Made by a program: the position numbers and the translations under genes. This document shows, piece after piece, positions 9,354 through 18,600 of a stretch of DNA of 64,000 nt. Source of the DNA: Magnetococcus marinus MC-1 (GTDB lineage: Bacteria > Pseudomonadota > Magnetococcia > Magnetococcales > Magnetococcaceae); NCBI RefSeq assembly GCF_000014865.1, contig NC_008576.1, positions 2,323,501 to 2,387,500 on the forward strand, in the 5' to 3' direction. The notes below the pieces were generated by a model, which worked only from the letters and a program-made list of their open reading frames with translations, was not told the DNA's origin and did not search any database. Position 1 is the first letter of the stretch, and every line of letters begins with the position of its first letter.

Positions 9354-9390
9354 AAAAAAAGCCCCCAAATCTGGGGGCTTTTTTTATGCC
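9349..9390. terminator. Perfect bidirectional intrinsic terminator
   Basis: Two 19-base arms, 9349-9367 and 9372-9390, are perfectly complementary around a four-base loop, with A-runs before and T-runs after the GC core AGCCCCCA/TGGGGGCT. It ends the NYN gene (stop at 9406) on the minus strand. It would also work on the plus strand. Confidence 0.9.
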
Positions 9391-9405
9391 TAAGACAACC
9401 CTCTG

Positions 9406-9990
9406 TTAGGGGTTGCTACCAGGCGCCCCTTGGGGGACATCCCTCTGGAGATGCTCTTTGATGCGGTTAAGCTCAATAAAGTAGTCCGCTTGGCGACGCA
9501 ACTCATCGGCAATCATCGGAGGCTGGGTCATTAACGAACTCACCACCGTAACCACCTTACCCTGCCCTTGAGCAACTTCAACCACGCTGCGGAAATCGCC
9601 ATCACCAGAAAAGAGCACCGCATGATCGTAATAAGGTGCCAGTTTCATCATATCCACGGCAATTTCAATATCCATATTGCCCTTGGTGCGCTTATGCCCC
9701 GTAACAGGGTCTACATACTCTTTGATCGGTTTGGTTACCACAGCATAACCGTTGTAAGCCAGCCAATCCACCAACGGGCGAATGGGCGAATATTCTTGAT
9801 CATCCCCCAGCGCCGTAAAATAGTAAGCGCGGATCAAATTGGCCTGAGAACGGAAATAACGCAGCAATTTTTTATAATCAAAGTCAAAGCCCAAGGAACG
9901 GATGGCCGCGTAAAGATTAGAGCCATCAATGAAGACCATGACGCGCTCATCCTGGCGGAATATCTGGTCTTGTCCGGAAAGGTTATTCAT
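9406..9990 (-). CDS. NYN domain (LabA/DUF88-type) protein
   Basis: A 194-residue protein with an almost complete NYN domain, a PIN-like fold of putative RNases. The expected acidic residues are seen in VMVFIDGSNLYAAI, GNMDIEIAVDM and LFSGDGDFRSVV, so a metal-dependent nuclease site appears intact. A DYKKLLRYF region and the YYFTALGDDQ motif match LabA/YaiK-type members. No extra RNA-binding domain is attached. It is monocistronic, with a strong terminator 16 bases after the stop. The upstream region has a perfect palindrome that could be an operator. Substrate is unknown. Confidence 0.87.
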   Translation of the reverse strand: MNNLSGQDQIFRQDERVMVFIDGSNLYAAIRSLGFDFDYKKLLRYFRSQANLIRAYYFTALGDDQEYSPIRPLVDWLAYNGYAVVTKPIKEYVDPVTGHKRTKGNMDIEIAVDMMKLAPYYDHAVLFSGDGDFRSVVEVAQGQGKVVTVVSSLMTQPPMIADELRRQADYFIELNRIKEHLQRDVPQGAPGSNP

Positions 9991-10096
9991 TGGTTACTTC
10001 CTGAACCGTTTAACGGATGATGATTAAGCCTCTGCACATCATCTAAATTAAGCCGCTTGAGCGGCACCATAGAGGCCATTTACACAGAGTAATTAA

Positions 10097-10114
10097 GGTT
10101 GACAGAAGTCAACC
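10097..10114. promoter_or_regulatory. Palindrome upstream of the NYN gene, possible operator
   Basis: GGTTGAC-AGAA-GTCAACC is a perfect 7-bp inverted repeat about 110 bp upstream of the NYN start. On the minus strand the arm contains TTGACT, which could be a -35 hexamer, so a dimeric regulator bound here would cover the promoter. The -10 partner is not convincing. Confidence 0.35.
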
Positions 10115-10234
10115 CAACAACGACCACGGTAATATTAAGTTAAGTGCGAAACAAAGTCACGCAAATATTTCTTAATGTTACGTTCTATTTTATTATGGCG
10201 ATTTCATTCTAGGAAAAGACGAGATAAAAAAAGT

Positions 10235-10309
10235 TGGAGCGGGAGAAGGGATTTGAACCCTCGACATCGACCTTGGCAAGGTCGCGCTCTACCCCTGAGC
10301 TACTCCCGC
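10235..10309 (-). tRNA. tRNA-Gly (GCC), copy 1
   Basis: Read on the minus strand, GCGGGAG/CTCCCGC closes the acceptor stem, the anticodon loop is TTGCCAA (anticodon GCC), the T-loop is GTTCAAATCC, and CCA is encoded at 10235-10237. It is identical over 75 bases to the copy at 10422. It is the third gene of a Gly-Cys-Gly cluster. Confidence 0.97.
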
Positions 10310-10336
10310 GAGCACTTTTTTTGAACTTGGTATAGC

Positions 10337-10413
10337 TGGAGGCCGGGGTGGGATTCGAACCCACGAATAAAGGTTTTGCAGACCTCAGCGTTAGACCACT
10401 TCGCCACCCGGCC
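10337..10413 (-). tRNA. tRNA-Cys (GCA)
   Basis: On the minus strand the acceptor stem begins GGCCGGG, the anticodon loop reads CTGCAAA (GCA), and GGTTCGAATCC forms the T-arm with encoded CCA. It lies between two identical tRNA-Gly genes and is presumably cut from the same transcript. Confidence 0.97.
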
Positions 10414-10421
10414 GAAAAAAA

Positions 10422-10496
10422 TGGAGCGGGAGAAGGGATTTGAACCCTCGACATCGACCTTGGCAAGGTCGCGCTCTACCCCTGAGCTACTCCCGC
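10422..10496 (-). tRNA. tRNA-Gly (GCC), copy 2
   Basis: Identical in all 75 bases, including encoded CCA, to the gene at 10235-10309. It is the first gene of the cluster in the direction of transcription, about 100 bases downstream of a consensus-like promoter. Confidence 0.97.
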
Positions 10497-10594
10497 ATAC
10501 CTGACTGTGTTCGGCACGCACAACGATGACACATTTTAAGAAGCTACCTGTGTGGTAACTGTCCAATCACTCAATCCGTCATCGGGTGGAGGGG

Positions 10595-10623
10595 AATATA
10601 AGAGATCCCCCTTATGGGGTCAA
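10595..10623 (-). promoter_or_regulatory. Sigma70-type promoter of the tRNA Gly-Cys-Gly cluster
   Basis: On the minus strand TTGACC (10623-10618), a 17-base spacer and TATATT (10600-10595) form a near-consensus promoter pointing at the tRNA cluster. The leader before the first tRNA is about 90 bases. Confidence 0.75.
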
Positions 10624-10691
10624 GCCCTTTTTCACGAAATCTTAAAAAAAATGCTCCTGCCCTCTGCCAGACCAAGCCTCCTAATCCCAGC

Positions 10692-11237
10692 CTATACAGC
10701 CCCTTCTATAATATGAGACCAGACACTACGTACATAAAGAAAAGCCGACCACACCGCCAACAAAGCAGAGATATAAAGCAACAACAACCCCACTGGCTGT
10801 AGAGGCAGCCCAAACAGGGCATCCCCCAACAGCAGCATGGTGATTGCCACCATCTGCACGCCTGTTTTCCATTTACCCACCTGTGAAACCGGCACACCGC
10901 CTCCCTTGCCCGCCATAAACTCACGCAGCGCCATAACCACAATTTCACGGGCAACCAAGACCAACACCACGACAATATCAATGCGCTGTTCGGCTAACAA
11001 AACCATCAGGGCGGCAATCACCAGCAGCTTATCGGCAACAGGATCAAGAAATTTGCCAAAGGGGGTCATTTGGCCCCGACTGCGGGCCAAGTAGCCATCC
11101 AGCCAATCCGTCACCGCCGCCAATACAAAGATACCCGCAGAAAGCAGATGACCCATGCGCCCAGATAGGTAGACCGTGACAATAAAAAATGGAATGAAAA
11201 CGATCCGCGAGACCGTCAGTTTATTAGGTAGATTCAT
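10692..11237 (-). CDS. pgsA: CDP-diacylglycerol-glycerol-3-phosphate 3-phosphatidyltransferase
   Basis: An 181-residue inner-membrane enzyme making phosphatidylglycerophosphate, the committed step to phosphatidylglycerol and cardiolipin. The CDP-alcohol phosphotransferase motif DG-x2-AR-x8-G-x3-D-x3-D is complete (DWLDGYLARS then FGKFLDPVAD). Several hydrophobic helices are predicted by eye. The ATG at 11237 is 12 bases after the uvrC stop, so it belongs to the pheA-lgt-uvrC-pgsA run. The pairing uvrC-pgsA is common in proteobacteria. Confidence 0.95.
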   Translation of the reverse strand: MNLPNKLTVSRIVFIPFFIVTVYLSGRMGHLLSAGIFVLAAVTDWLDGYLARSRGQMTPFGKFLDPVADKLLVIAALMVLLAEQRIDIVVVLVLVAREIVVMALREFMAGKGGGVPVSQVGKWKTGVQMVAITMLLLGDALFGLPLQPVGLLLLYISALLAVWSAFLYVRSVWSHIIEGAV

Positions 11238-11249
11238 AAGCTCCGCATT

Positions 11250-13103
11250 TCAAGCATGATGCTCATCCAGGGTCGCCAAGATCGTCGCGGCCAGCTCCGT
11301 AGAAAAACCTGGTAAGGCCGCAATCTCCGCCAGTGTGGCCTGGCGCACCCCTTTGACCGAACCAAACTGCTTAATTAACGCCTTTTTGCGCTGGGCACCA
11401 ACCCCTGCTATACCATCTAGCCGAGAGCTGGTTTGACCTTTAGCCCGACGCGTGCGGTGATAACCAATAACAAAGCGGTGAGACTCATCCCGCACCACCT
11501 GTAAAAAGTGCAACAAGGGTGCATCGTGCGGCAGTATAAGCGGATTTGGCCGATCGGGCAAGAAAAGCTGCTCCCGTCCCGCATGGCGCTGCGGACCCTT
11601 GGCAATGGCGCTAAAAGCCACCCCATCAATTTGCAGCTCCTCAACCACCTTCATCGCCGCGTTAAGCTGGGCAATACCGCCATCCAACAGCACCAGATCA
11701 GGCCAACGCCCCTCCCCCTCCTTCAACCGTTTAAAGCGGCGTGTTAACACCTCAATCATGCGGGCGGTATCATCGGGGGCTGATGAGGCTTCTAGATTAA
11801 ATTTTCGATATTGATTTTTTTCAAACCCATCGGCCCCAAACACCACCATAGCCCCCACCGCATGCTGATCTTGTATGTGGGAGTTATCGTAGATCTCAAT
11901 GCGTTGTGGTGGCTCGGCCAGATTAAACAGCTCTTGCAGTGCCTCTAACTGGGTCCGCACATGGTCACGGCTGGATTGATACTGTTTAAGCGCTTGTTGG
12001 GCATTCTCCACCGCCATCTCCAACAGGCGACGCCGCTCCCCCCGTTGCGGCTGGCGCAACTTGACCGCCTTACCCAAGCGTGCGCTAAGCGCCTCTTCTA
12101 GCATCTCCTGCTGCTGGGGCAGATGCTCCAGTAAAATCTCCGGTGGCGGCGGTTTATCCAGATAAAATTGGCTGACAAAAGCCTGTAAAATCTCGCTGGG
12201 GTCATCCTCCTCCCCCCGCTCCAGAAAAAAGGCCCGGTTGCCCAAATTAATCCCCGCACGAATAAAAAAGACCTGCACCACCGCCTTTTTTAAGCCCACC
12301 GCCACACTCATCACATCCAGATCAATCTCACCGGAAAGATTAAGCCGCCGCCGCTCCTGCACATGCTCAATACCAGCAATACGATCCCGCAGCCGTGCCG
12401 CACCCTCAAAATCCCGCGCCTGTGCCGCTTGCCACATCGCCTCTTTGAGGGTATTCACCAACTGTTTATCTTTGCCCTCTAAAAACAGCGTAACCTGGGA
12501 GACCATGGCACCATAACTTGTGACATCGATACGGTCACAACAGGGACCACCACAGCGATGGATTTGATATTGCAGGCAAGGACGACTACGGTGGTTAAAT
12601 TGGCTATCCTCACACTGGCGCACCGGAAAGATCTTTTGCAGCCAATTCAGGGTTTCCCGCACCGCATGGGCCGAGGGATAGGGGCCAAAAAAACGGCCCC
12701 TCGCCTTGCGGTCACCCCGATACAGCGCCAGTCTTGGATAGGCATGATCGGTGGTTAAATGCAGATAGGGATAGGATTTATTATCCTTGAGTAGCACATT
12801 GTAGCGAGGTTGGTGGGCCTTAATCAGGTTGGCTTCCAACACCAAGGCGTCATTTTCATTGGCGGTGGTGGTGAACTCCAGCCGCATAATCTGTTTGACC
12901 ATCACCACCGTTTTGGGAGAGTGGCCCGCCAGATGGTTAAAATAGCTGCTTACCCGCTTACGCAGCGCCTTGGCCTTACCCACATAGAGCAATTGGCCAG
13001 CGTCGTCATAAAAACGGTAAACACCGGGCTTTAACGGTAGCTGTTTAACGTCGCGCTTTAACCGCTGCAACCGGGCTTCGTGGGACTCACAAGGATCGTT
13101 CAC
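11250..13103 (-). CDS. uvrC: Excinuclease ABC subunit C
   Basis: A 617-residue nucleotide-excision-repair nuclease with a GTG start at 13103 preceded by AAAGGG. The GIY-YIG domain is N-terminal (KPGVYRFYDDAGQLLYVGKA, residues 26-45). A UVR motif lies near residue 205 (DFEGAARLRDRI), the RNase H-like C-terminal nuclease region includes IEIYDNSHIQ and VLLDGGIAQL, and helix-hairpin-helix repeats end the protein. It incises both sides of the lesion with UvrB. The start overlaps the end of lgt by 17 bp. Confidence 0.97.
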   Translation of the reverse strand: MNDPCESHEARLQRLKRDVKQLPLKPGVYRFYDDAGQLLYVGKAKALRKRVSSYFNHLAGHSPKTVVMVKQIMRLEFTTTANENDALVLEANLIKAHQPRYNVLLKDNKSYPYLHLTTDHAYPRLALYRGDRKARGRFFGPYPSAHAVRETLNWLQKIFPVRQCEDSQFNHRSRPCLQYQIHRCGGPCCDRIDVTSYGAMVSQVTLFLEGKDKQLVNTLKEAMWQAAQARDFEGAARLRDRIAGIEHVQERRRLNLSGEIDLDVMSVAVGLKKAVVQVFFIRAGINLGNRAFFLERGEEDDPSEILQAFVSQFYLDKPPPPEILLEHLPQQQEMLEEALSARLGKAVKLRQPQRGERRRLLEMAVENAQQALKQYQSSRDHVRTQLEALQELFNLAEPPQRIEIYDNSHIQDQHAVGAMVVFGADGFEKNQYRKFNLEASSAPDDTARMIEVLTRRFKRLKEGEGRWPDLVLLDGGIAQLNAAMKVVEELQIDGVAFSAIAKGPQRHAGREQLFLPDRPNPLILPHDAPLLHFLQVVRDESHRFVIGYHRTRRAKGQTSSRLDGIAGVGAQRKKALIKQFGSVKGVRQATLAEIAALPGFSTELAATILATLDEHHA

Positions 13104-13902
13104 AGCCCTTTCCCTGTCCCGGCAACCCTGGACCGGCCCCAGGACGAAACATCAACCAGCCCCCCAACAAAAAGAGCGGCAAGGTAAGCCACTGGCCCAT
13201 GGAGAGCCCCAAGGTTAACAGGCCCAAATGGGCATCTGGCTGCCGTACAAACTCCACCAAAAAGCGCGACACGCCATACCCCACCATAAAACTACCCAGC
13301 AAAAAACCGCTGGTGCGGGAACGCCGCGCTAAGCCATTCAAAACAATAAACAGAATAACTCCTTCCAGCATGGCTTCATAAAGCTGGCTTGGGTGTCGGG
13401 GCAGCTCCCCCGCCCCTGGAAAGACCATACCCCATGGCAAATCGGTGGTCCGGCCCCATAATTCGCCATTGATAAAATTACCAATACGCCCAAAAAATAG
13501 CCCCAATGGCACGATGGGAAAGACCAAATCCGCCAACATTAAACACGGAATCTGGCTTTTGCGAGCGTAGAGCAGGCAAGCCACCACGCCTCCAATCAAA
13601 CCACCGTGAAAGGACATCCCCCCTTCCCAAATATGAAAAATGGCGGTGGGATGGCTCAGAAAATAGTCAAAATTGTAGAACAGTACATAACCAACCCGCC
13701 CCCCCAACACCAAACCCAGCAGAGTATAGACCATAATATCACCCAAATGGTCCACACTAAGATCGGGCATAACCTTGGCAGCACGCCGCTTAAGCAGCGG
13801 CCAGCCGATCAAAAAGGAGAGGGTATACATCATCCCATACCAGCGGATTGCCAGCGGGCCAATCTCCACCAACACTGGGTCTATCTGGGGAAAAACAATC
13901 AT
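13087..13902 (-). CDS. lgt: Prolipoprotein diacylglyceryl transferase
   Basis: A 271-residue, multi-pass inner-membrane enzyme that transfers diacylglycerol from phosphatidylglycerol to the lipobox cysteine of prelipoproteins. Seen are IRWYGMMYTLSF near the N-terminus, the HGGLIGG motif and the signature GRIGNFINGELWGR. The start ATG overlaps the pheA stop as ATGA. Its substrate, phosphatidylglycerol, depends on pgsA in the same run. Clients in this window include the BamE-like lipoprotein and, by its lipobox, SoxX. Confidence 0.97.
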   Translation of the reverse strand: MIVFPQIDPVLVEIGPLAIRWYGMMYTLSFLIGWPLLKRRAAKVMPDLSVDHLGDIMVYTLLGLVLGGRVGYVLFYNFDYFLSHPTAIFHIWEGGMSFHGGLIGGVVACLLYARKSQIPCLMLADLVFPIVPLGLFFGRIGNFINGELWGRTTDLPWGMVFPGAGELPRHPSQLYEAMLEGVILFIVLNGLARRSRTSGFLLGSFMVGYGVSRFLVEFVRQPDAHLGLLTLGLSMGQWLTLPLFLLGGWLMFRPGAGPGLPGQGKGCERSL

Positions 13903-14753
13903 AAAGCGCCCTGGCTTTCTGGACGCAAGGATTCAGGGTAGCAGCCCAATACCTTCATGTTATGGGTGTAAAATTTTAGCTCTTCTAAGGCTTGCTGCAC
14001 ATTAACCTGATCCATACGACCTTGAAAATCCAGGTAGAAATGGTAGCTCCAATCGCGGCCTGCCACAGGTCGGGACTCCAGCCGGGTAAGGTTGATGCCG
14101 TTGGTGGCAAAACCCCCTAAACATTTATACAGGGCGGCGGGTATATGGCGCACCTCAAACAGCAGGCTGATTTTACACCCCACATTGGGCATGGGAATGA
14201 TGCCGTCTTTCGCAATAATCAGAAAGCGGGTGGTGTTGTTGGCACTATCCTGGATCTGCTCGGCCAGCAGATCCAGACCATAGAGTTCAGCCGCCAGCGC
14301 AGAGGCGATGGCCGCTTCACCCTCACGATGCTCCTCTTTAAGCGCAGCGGCAGCCCCTGCGGTATCGTAGACGGCAACCCGGTTCCAACCGTGCCGTTTA
14401 ATGAAGCTGTGACACTGTGCCAGCGCTTGAGGGTGGGAATATACCGTGTGGATACGCTCTACATTCACCCCCTGATGGGCCATTAAACAGTGGCGCACCG
14501 GCAGATAGTATTCGCCGATAATGTGTAGATTGTGGACGGCCAGCAGATCATAGCTGTCGCTGACCACCCCAGCCATACTGTTTTCCACCGGCAGCATACC
14601 CAATTCGGCATCGCCTTGCTCGACGGCAATAAAGATATCCTCAAAGGTTTTATAGGGACGGGATTGATAGCCGGGCAATTTTTCCCGGCAAGCCTGCTCA
14701 CTGTAGGCACCGTGGGCCCCTTGAAAAGCGACCACTCTGTTTGCATGACTCAT
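13899..14753 (-). CDS. pheA: Prephenate dehydratase
   Basis: Monofunctional prephenate dehydratase with a C-terminal ACT domain, making phenylpyruvate for phenylalanine synthesis. The catalytic region holds VAFQGAHGAYSEQA, MLPVENSMAGVV, the conserved THR-like segment NNTTRFLII and the regulatory ESRPVAGRDWSYHFYLD of the ACT domain. No chorismate mutase domain is fused. I use the ATG at 14753 because it gives the usual N-terminus and has AAGAGA about ten bases upstream; an ATG at 14795 would add 14 residues. It is the first gene of the run ending with pgsA and is divergent from rsmJ. Confidence 0.94.
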   Translation of the reverse strand: MSHANRVVAFQGAHGAYSEQACREKLPGYQSRPYKTFEDIFIAVEQGDAELGMLPVENSMAGVVSDSYDLLAVHNLHIIGEYYLPVRHCLMAHQGVNVERIHTVYSHPQALAQCHSFIKRHGWNRVAVYDTAGAAAALKEEHREGEAAIASALAAELYGLDLLAEQIQDSANNTTRFLIIAKDGIIPMPNVGCKISLLFEVRHIPAALYKCLGGFATNGINLTRLESRPVAGRDWSYHFYLDFQGRMDQVNVQQALEELKFYTHNMKVLGCYPESLRPESQGAL

Positions 14754-14898
14754 GGCAATCCGGTCTCTTAAAATTTGGCGACGAGCAGGGCTCATCGGTG
14801 TACATGGGAGAGAAACCCGCTTATTCTACGGCACGCATGGCACAGAATAAACCACCTACGTTGGATGGACCCCTGTTTTTTTGCCGTTGAGAGGCTGC

Positions 14899-15660
14899 AT
14901 GTCCCTATTGAGCGTTATGCCCGCTACCACTGCCCAACAGAGTCGGGCTGAGCAGGTGGCACACCATTTTCACTGGCCGCTCGTGGCCGTGGAGGCACTC
15001 TGCCCCACCCCTTTACTGCTATGGGTTGGTCCGACTGGTCTTGCTCTGAAAAGTGCCGATGGCAAACATCAACACCCCATTACCGCCCAACTACAGGGGG
15101 GTAGCATTGGCCTCGCTGGCCCCGACAGTTGGGTAAGGGGGCAGCCCTTGGCCCGTGCGGTGGGTATTAAAGGGCAGCATACCCCCACTGTTGTGGACGC
15201 CACCGCTGGTCTGGGTGGGGATGGTTGGTTGATGGCCCGCATGGGGTGCAGCATGCATTGGGCCGAGCGGGTACCCTTAATGGGACTGCTACTGCAAGAG
15301 GGGCTGGAACAGGCCCATCAGGATGCCCAACGGGCTGAGGTTGCCCGCCGTGTCACCCTCCACCAAGCGGATGCCATACAGCTCTTGCAAAACATGCAAG
15401 AGCCCCCACAGGTGGTCTACTTGGACCCCATGTTTCCCCACGAAGGTAAAGGCTCGCTGCCCCGCAAAGCCATGGTGCAGCTCCGCCAGTTGGCAGGGGA
15501 GGATCAGGATCTACCCCAACTTTTTGAACTGGCCATGGCCACGGCTGAGCAGCGGGTGGTGCTTAAACGACCACTGAAAGCGCCCCTGTTAACCCGCGCC
15601 AAACCCAATTTTCAACTCAAGGGTCGCAGTACCCGCTTTGATGTTTACGCCACGGGTTGA
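14899..15660 (+). CDS. rsmJ: 16S rRNA (guanine-1516-N2)-methyltransferase
   Basis: A 253-residue SAM-dependent methyltransferase matching RsmJ/YhiQ. The SAM motif is VVDATAGLGGDGWLMA near residue 98. The family motif VVYLDPMFPHEGKGS and the C-terminal LKGRSTRFDVY are also clear. It methylates G1516 of 16S rRNA. The ATG at 14899 with GAGAGG close upstream is preferred over a TTG 18 bases earlier. The hrpA ATG follows three bases after the stop, so the two genes are surely co-transcribed. Confidence 0.92.
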   Translation: MSLLSVMPATTAQQSRAEQVAHHFHWPLVAVEALCPTPLLLWVGPTGLALKSADGKHQHPITAQLQGGSIGLAGPDSWVRGQPLARAVGIKGQHTPTVVDATAGLGGDGWLMARMGCSMHWAERVPLMGLLLQEGLEQAHQDAQRAEVARRVTLHQADAIQLLQNMQEPPQVVYLDPMFPHEGKGSLPRKAMVQLRQLAGEDQDLPQLFELAMATAEQRVVLKRPLKAPLLTRAKPNFQLKGRSTRFDVYATG

Positions 15661-15663
15661 TGC

Positions 15664-18600
15664 ATGGAAAATCAAGAGATCACCGCCCTACTAAAGGGCT
15701 GGGCAGAGGATGTCGCCCATACCATGATACGCCACCGCCACGGCTTACGCCGCGCCCTAGGCGCATTGCAACAGGATCATCGTCAAGGCCGAGCCATCGC
15801 CCCGCACGCCTTGGAGAAATTTCGCCAACGTTTGACGGCCTCGTGTGATGAAGTTGCCAAACGACGCCAACAATTGCCCATCCTGCGCTATCCCGAGCAG
15901 CTCCCTATCAGCAGTAAGCGCGAGGCCATTCAACAGGCCATTGCCCAGCATCAAATCATTGTGCTGAGCGGTGAGACCGGCTCCGGCAAGACCACACAGC
16001 TGCCCAAAATCTGTCTGGAACTCGGGCTGGGGGTGCATGGTTATATTGGCGTCACCCAACCACGCCGCATTGCGGCGTCAGGTATCGCTCAGTTTTTGGC
16101 CAGCGATCTGGGCACGCCCCTAGGGGAAAAGGTGGGTTACAAGGTGCGCTTTCATGACCAAGTCGGGGAGCATGCCCTGGTCAAAGTGCTCACCGATGGC
16201 ATGCTCTTGGCGGAGACCCAGCAGGACCGTTTTCTGAGCCGCTACGAGGCCATCATTATTGATGAAGCCCATGAACGCAGCTTAAATATCGACTTTTTAT
16301 TAGGACTGCTTAAAGGGATCACCGTACGACGCCCCGATCTTAAAATCATTATCAGTTCGGCCACCCTGGATACCGATAAGTTTGCAGCCCATTTCAACCA
16401 TGCCCCCATTATTTCCGTCTCTGGTCGCACCTATCCGGTGGCGGTGCGTTATAATCCGTTAGATGAAAAAAATGAACCTGACAGCGATCAACGCATGGAG
16501 GCACTCCTATTTGCCGTCGAAGAACTGTTCGAGGATTTGCCCGACGGTGATGTGTTGATCTTTCTCCCTGGTGAGCGGGAAATTAAAGAGGCGGCAGAGG
16601 CCCTACGTAAACACCACCCTGCCCATGTGGAGATTGTCCCCCTCTATGCACGGCTCTCGGCCAAAGAGCAGCAGCGCATTTTTAATCCCGGCTCCAAGCG
16701 TCGCATTATTCTTTCGACCAACGTGGCAGAGACCTCCCTTACCGTACCGCGCATTCATGGGGTTATTGATACCGGGCTGGCGCGGATGAGCCGCTTTAGT
16801 ACCCGTACCCAAGTGCAGCGGCTGCCCATTGAGCGCATTTCACAAGCCTCGGCCAACCAACGCAAGGGGCGCTGTGGACGACTGGCGGCGGGCATTTGCA
16901 TCCGTCTCTATAGTGAAGATGATTTCAACCAACGCCCCCTCTATACCGATCCCGAGGTGCTACGCACCTCACTGGCCGCCGTGATTTTAACCATGAAGGC
17001 GTTAAAGCTGGGAGATCCCCATAAATTTCCCTTTATTGACGCCCCCAAGCCCACGGCCATACGCGAGGGCATTCGCCTGCTCAAAGAGTTGGATGGCTTG
17101 GACGACAATGAAAACCTCACCGATATTGGCCGACAGTTGGCCCACCTGCCCCTGGATCCCCGCTTGGCCCGCATGCTCTTAGCGGCGGAGCGGTTTCACT
17201 GTCTACAGGAGCTATTAATCCTGGCCGCCGCCCTCAGCACCCAAGATCCTCGGGAGTTTCCTGAAGCGGAGAAGGGAGGTGCCAAGCAGCACCATGCCCG
17301 CTTCAGCGAACCGCGTTCGGAGTTTATTGGCCGCCTGCGTTTATGGCGGCACATTGAGGAGATGGCCGAGCAAGCCCGGTCCAAGACCCAGTTACGGAAC
17401 GCTTTAAAAAAACAGTATCTCTCCCCTCTGCGGGTGCGAGAGTGGCAAGATATAACCCATCAACTCACCCGCACCGTCAAAGAGCTGGGCTTAAAACTTA
17501 ATGAAGCTCCAGGCGATTATGCCGCCATTCACAAAGCTCTGTTGGCGGGGCTGTTAGGGAATTTGGGCATGAAGGGGGAGAAACACCAATATGATGGGGT
17601 GCGGGGATTAAGTTTTCATATTTTCCCAGGCTCGGAACTGTTTGGTAAAAGCCCCAAGTGGGTTGTAGCGGCGGAGTTGGTAGAGACCAGCAAACTCTAC
17701 GCTCGACTGCTCGCCCAGATCGAACCCGAATGGGTGGAAGAGGTCGCCCCCCACCTTGTGAAAAAACACCCCTTTGATCCCCATTGGGAAAAACGCGCTG
17801 CGCAAACCATGGTCTATGAGCGGGTCACACTGTTTGGCTTGACCCTTATCCCCAAGCGTTCGGTACCCTACGCCCCCATTGCGCCCGCCGATGCCCGCGC
17901 CATGTTTATCCATAATGGCTTGGTCGCCGGGGATATGCACAGCAACGCTCCCTTTTACCAACACAACCGTGCCCTGATTGAAGAGGCCGAGGGGTTGGAA
18001 CATCGCACCCGGGAACGGGGGTATTTGGCGGACGATCAAGCCTTGTTTGATTTTTTTGATGGGGTCTTGCCGCCAGACATAAACAACCTGCAAGCTTTGG
18101 ATCAATGGCGGCGCAGCGCCGAGCGCAAAAATCCCAAAGCCTTGTTTCTCCCTCGCGAGGTGGTGTTTCAACAACGGGCCAATCTGGACGATGCGCAGTT
18201 TCCCGGGCATATCACCTTACGTGACCATGAACTGGCGCTCATCTACCAATTTAACCCCGGCCAAGGCAATGATGGTGTGACCACAGTTATTCCGCTACCG
18301 GTGCTCAACCAGTTTCGCACCGCCGATTTTCAATGGCTGGTACCCGGACTGCTCGAAGAAAAAATTGTCGGACTATTTAAAATCTTACCCAAGCGTTACC
18401 GTAGACATTTGGTCCCCCTCCCCCAAACAGCCAAATGGTGCGCCGCGCAGTTGCCCTTTAATCAAGGCACCCTTACCGCTCTACTGGCCCGCTTGATCGA
18501 ACCCAAAGTGGGTGAAGAGATCCCCCCCGATGCCTGGCAGTGGGAGAATCTACCCGAACATCTTCAGATGAATTTTCGCATCGTGGATGACAGCAACCGC

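Noticed and set aside
17608-18210. 200-residue minus-strand frame
   Set aside because: Lies inside hrpA on the opposite strand and has no recognisable motif.
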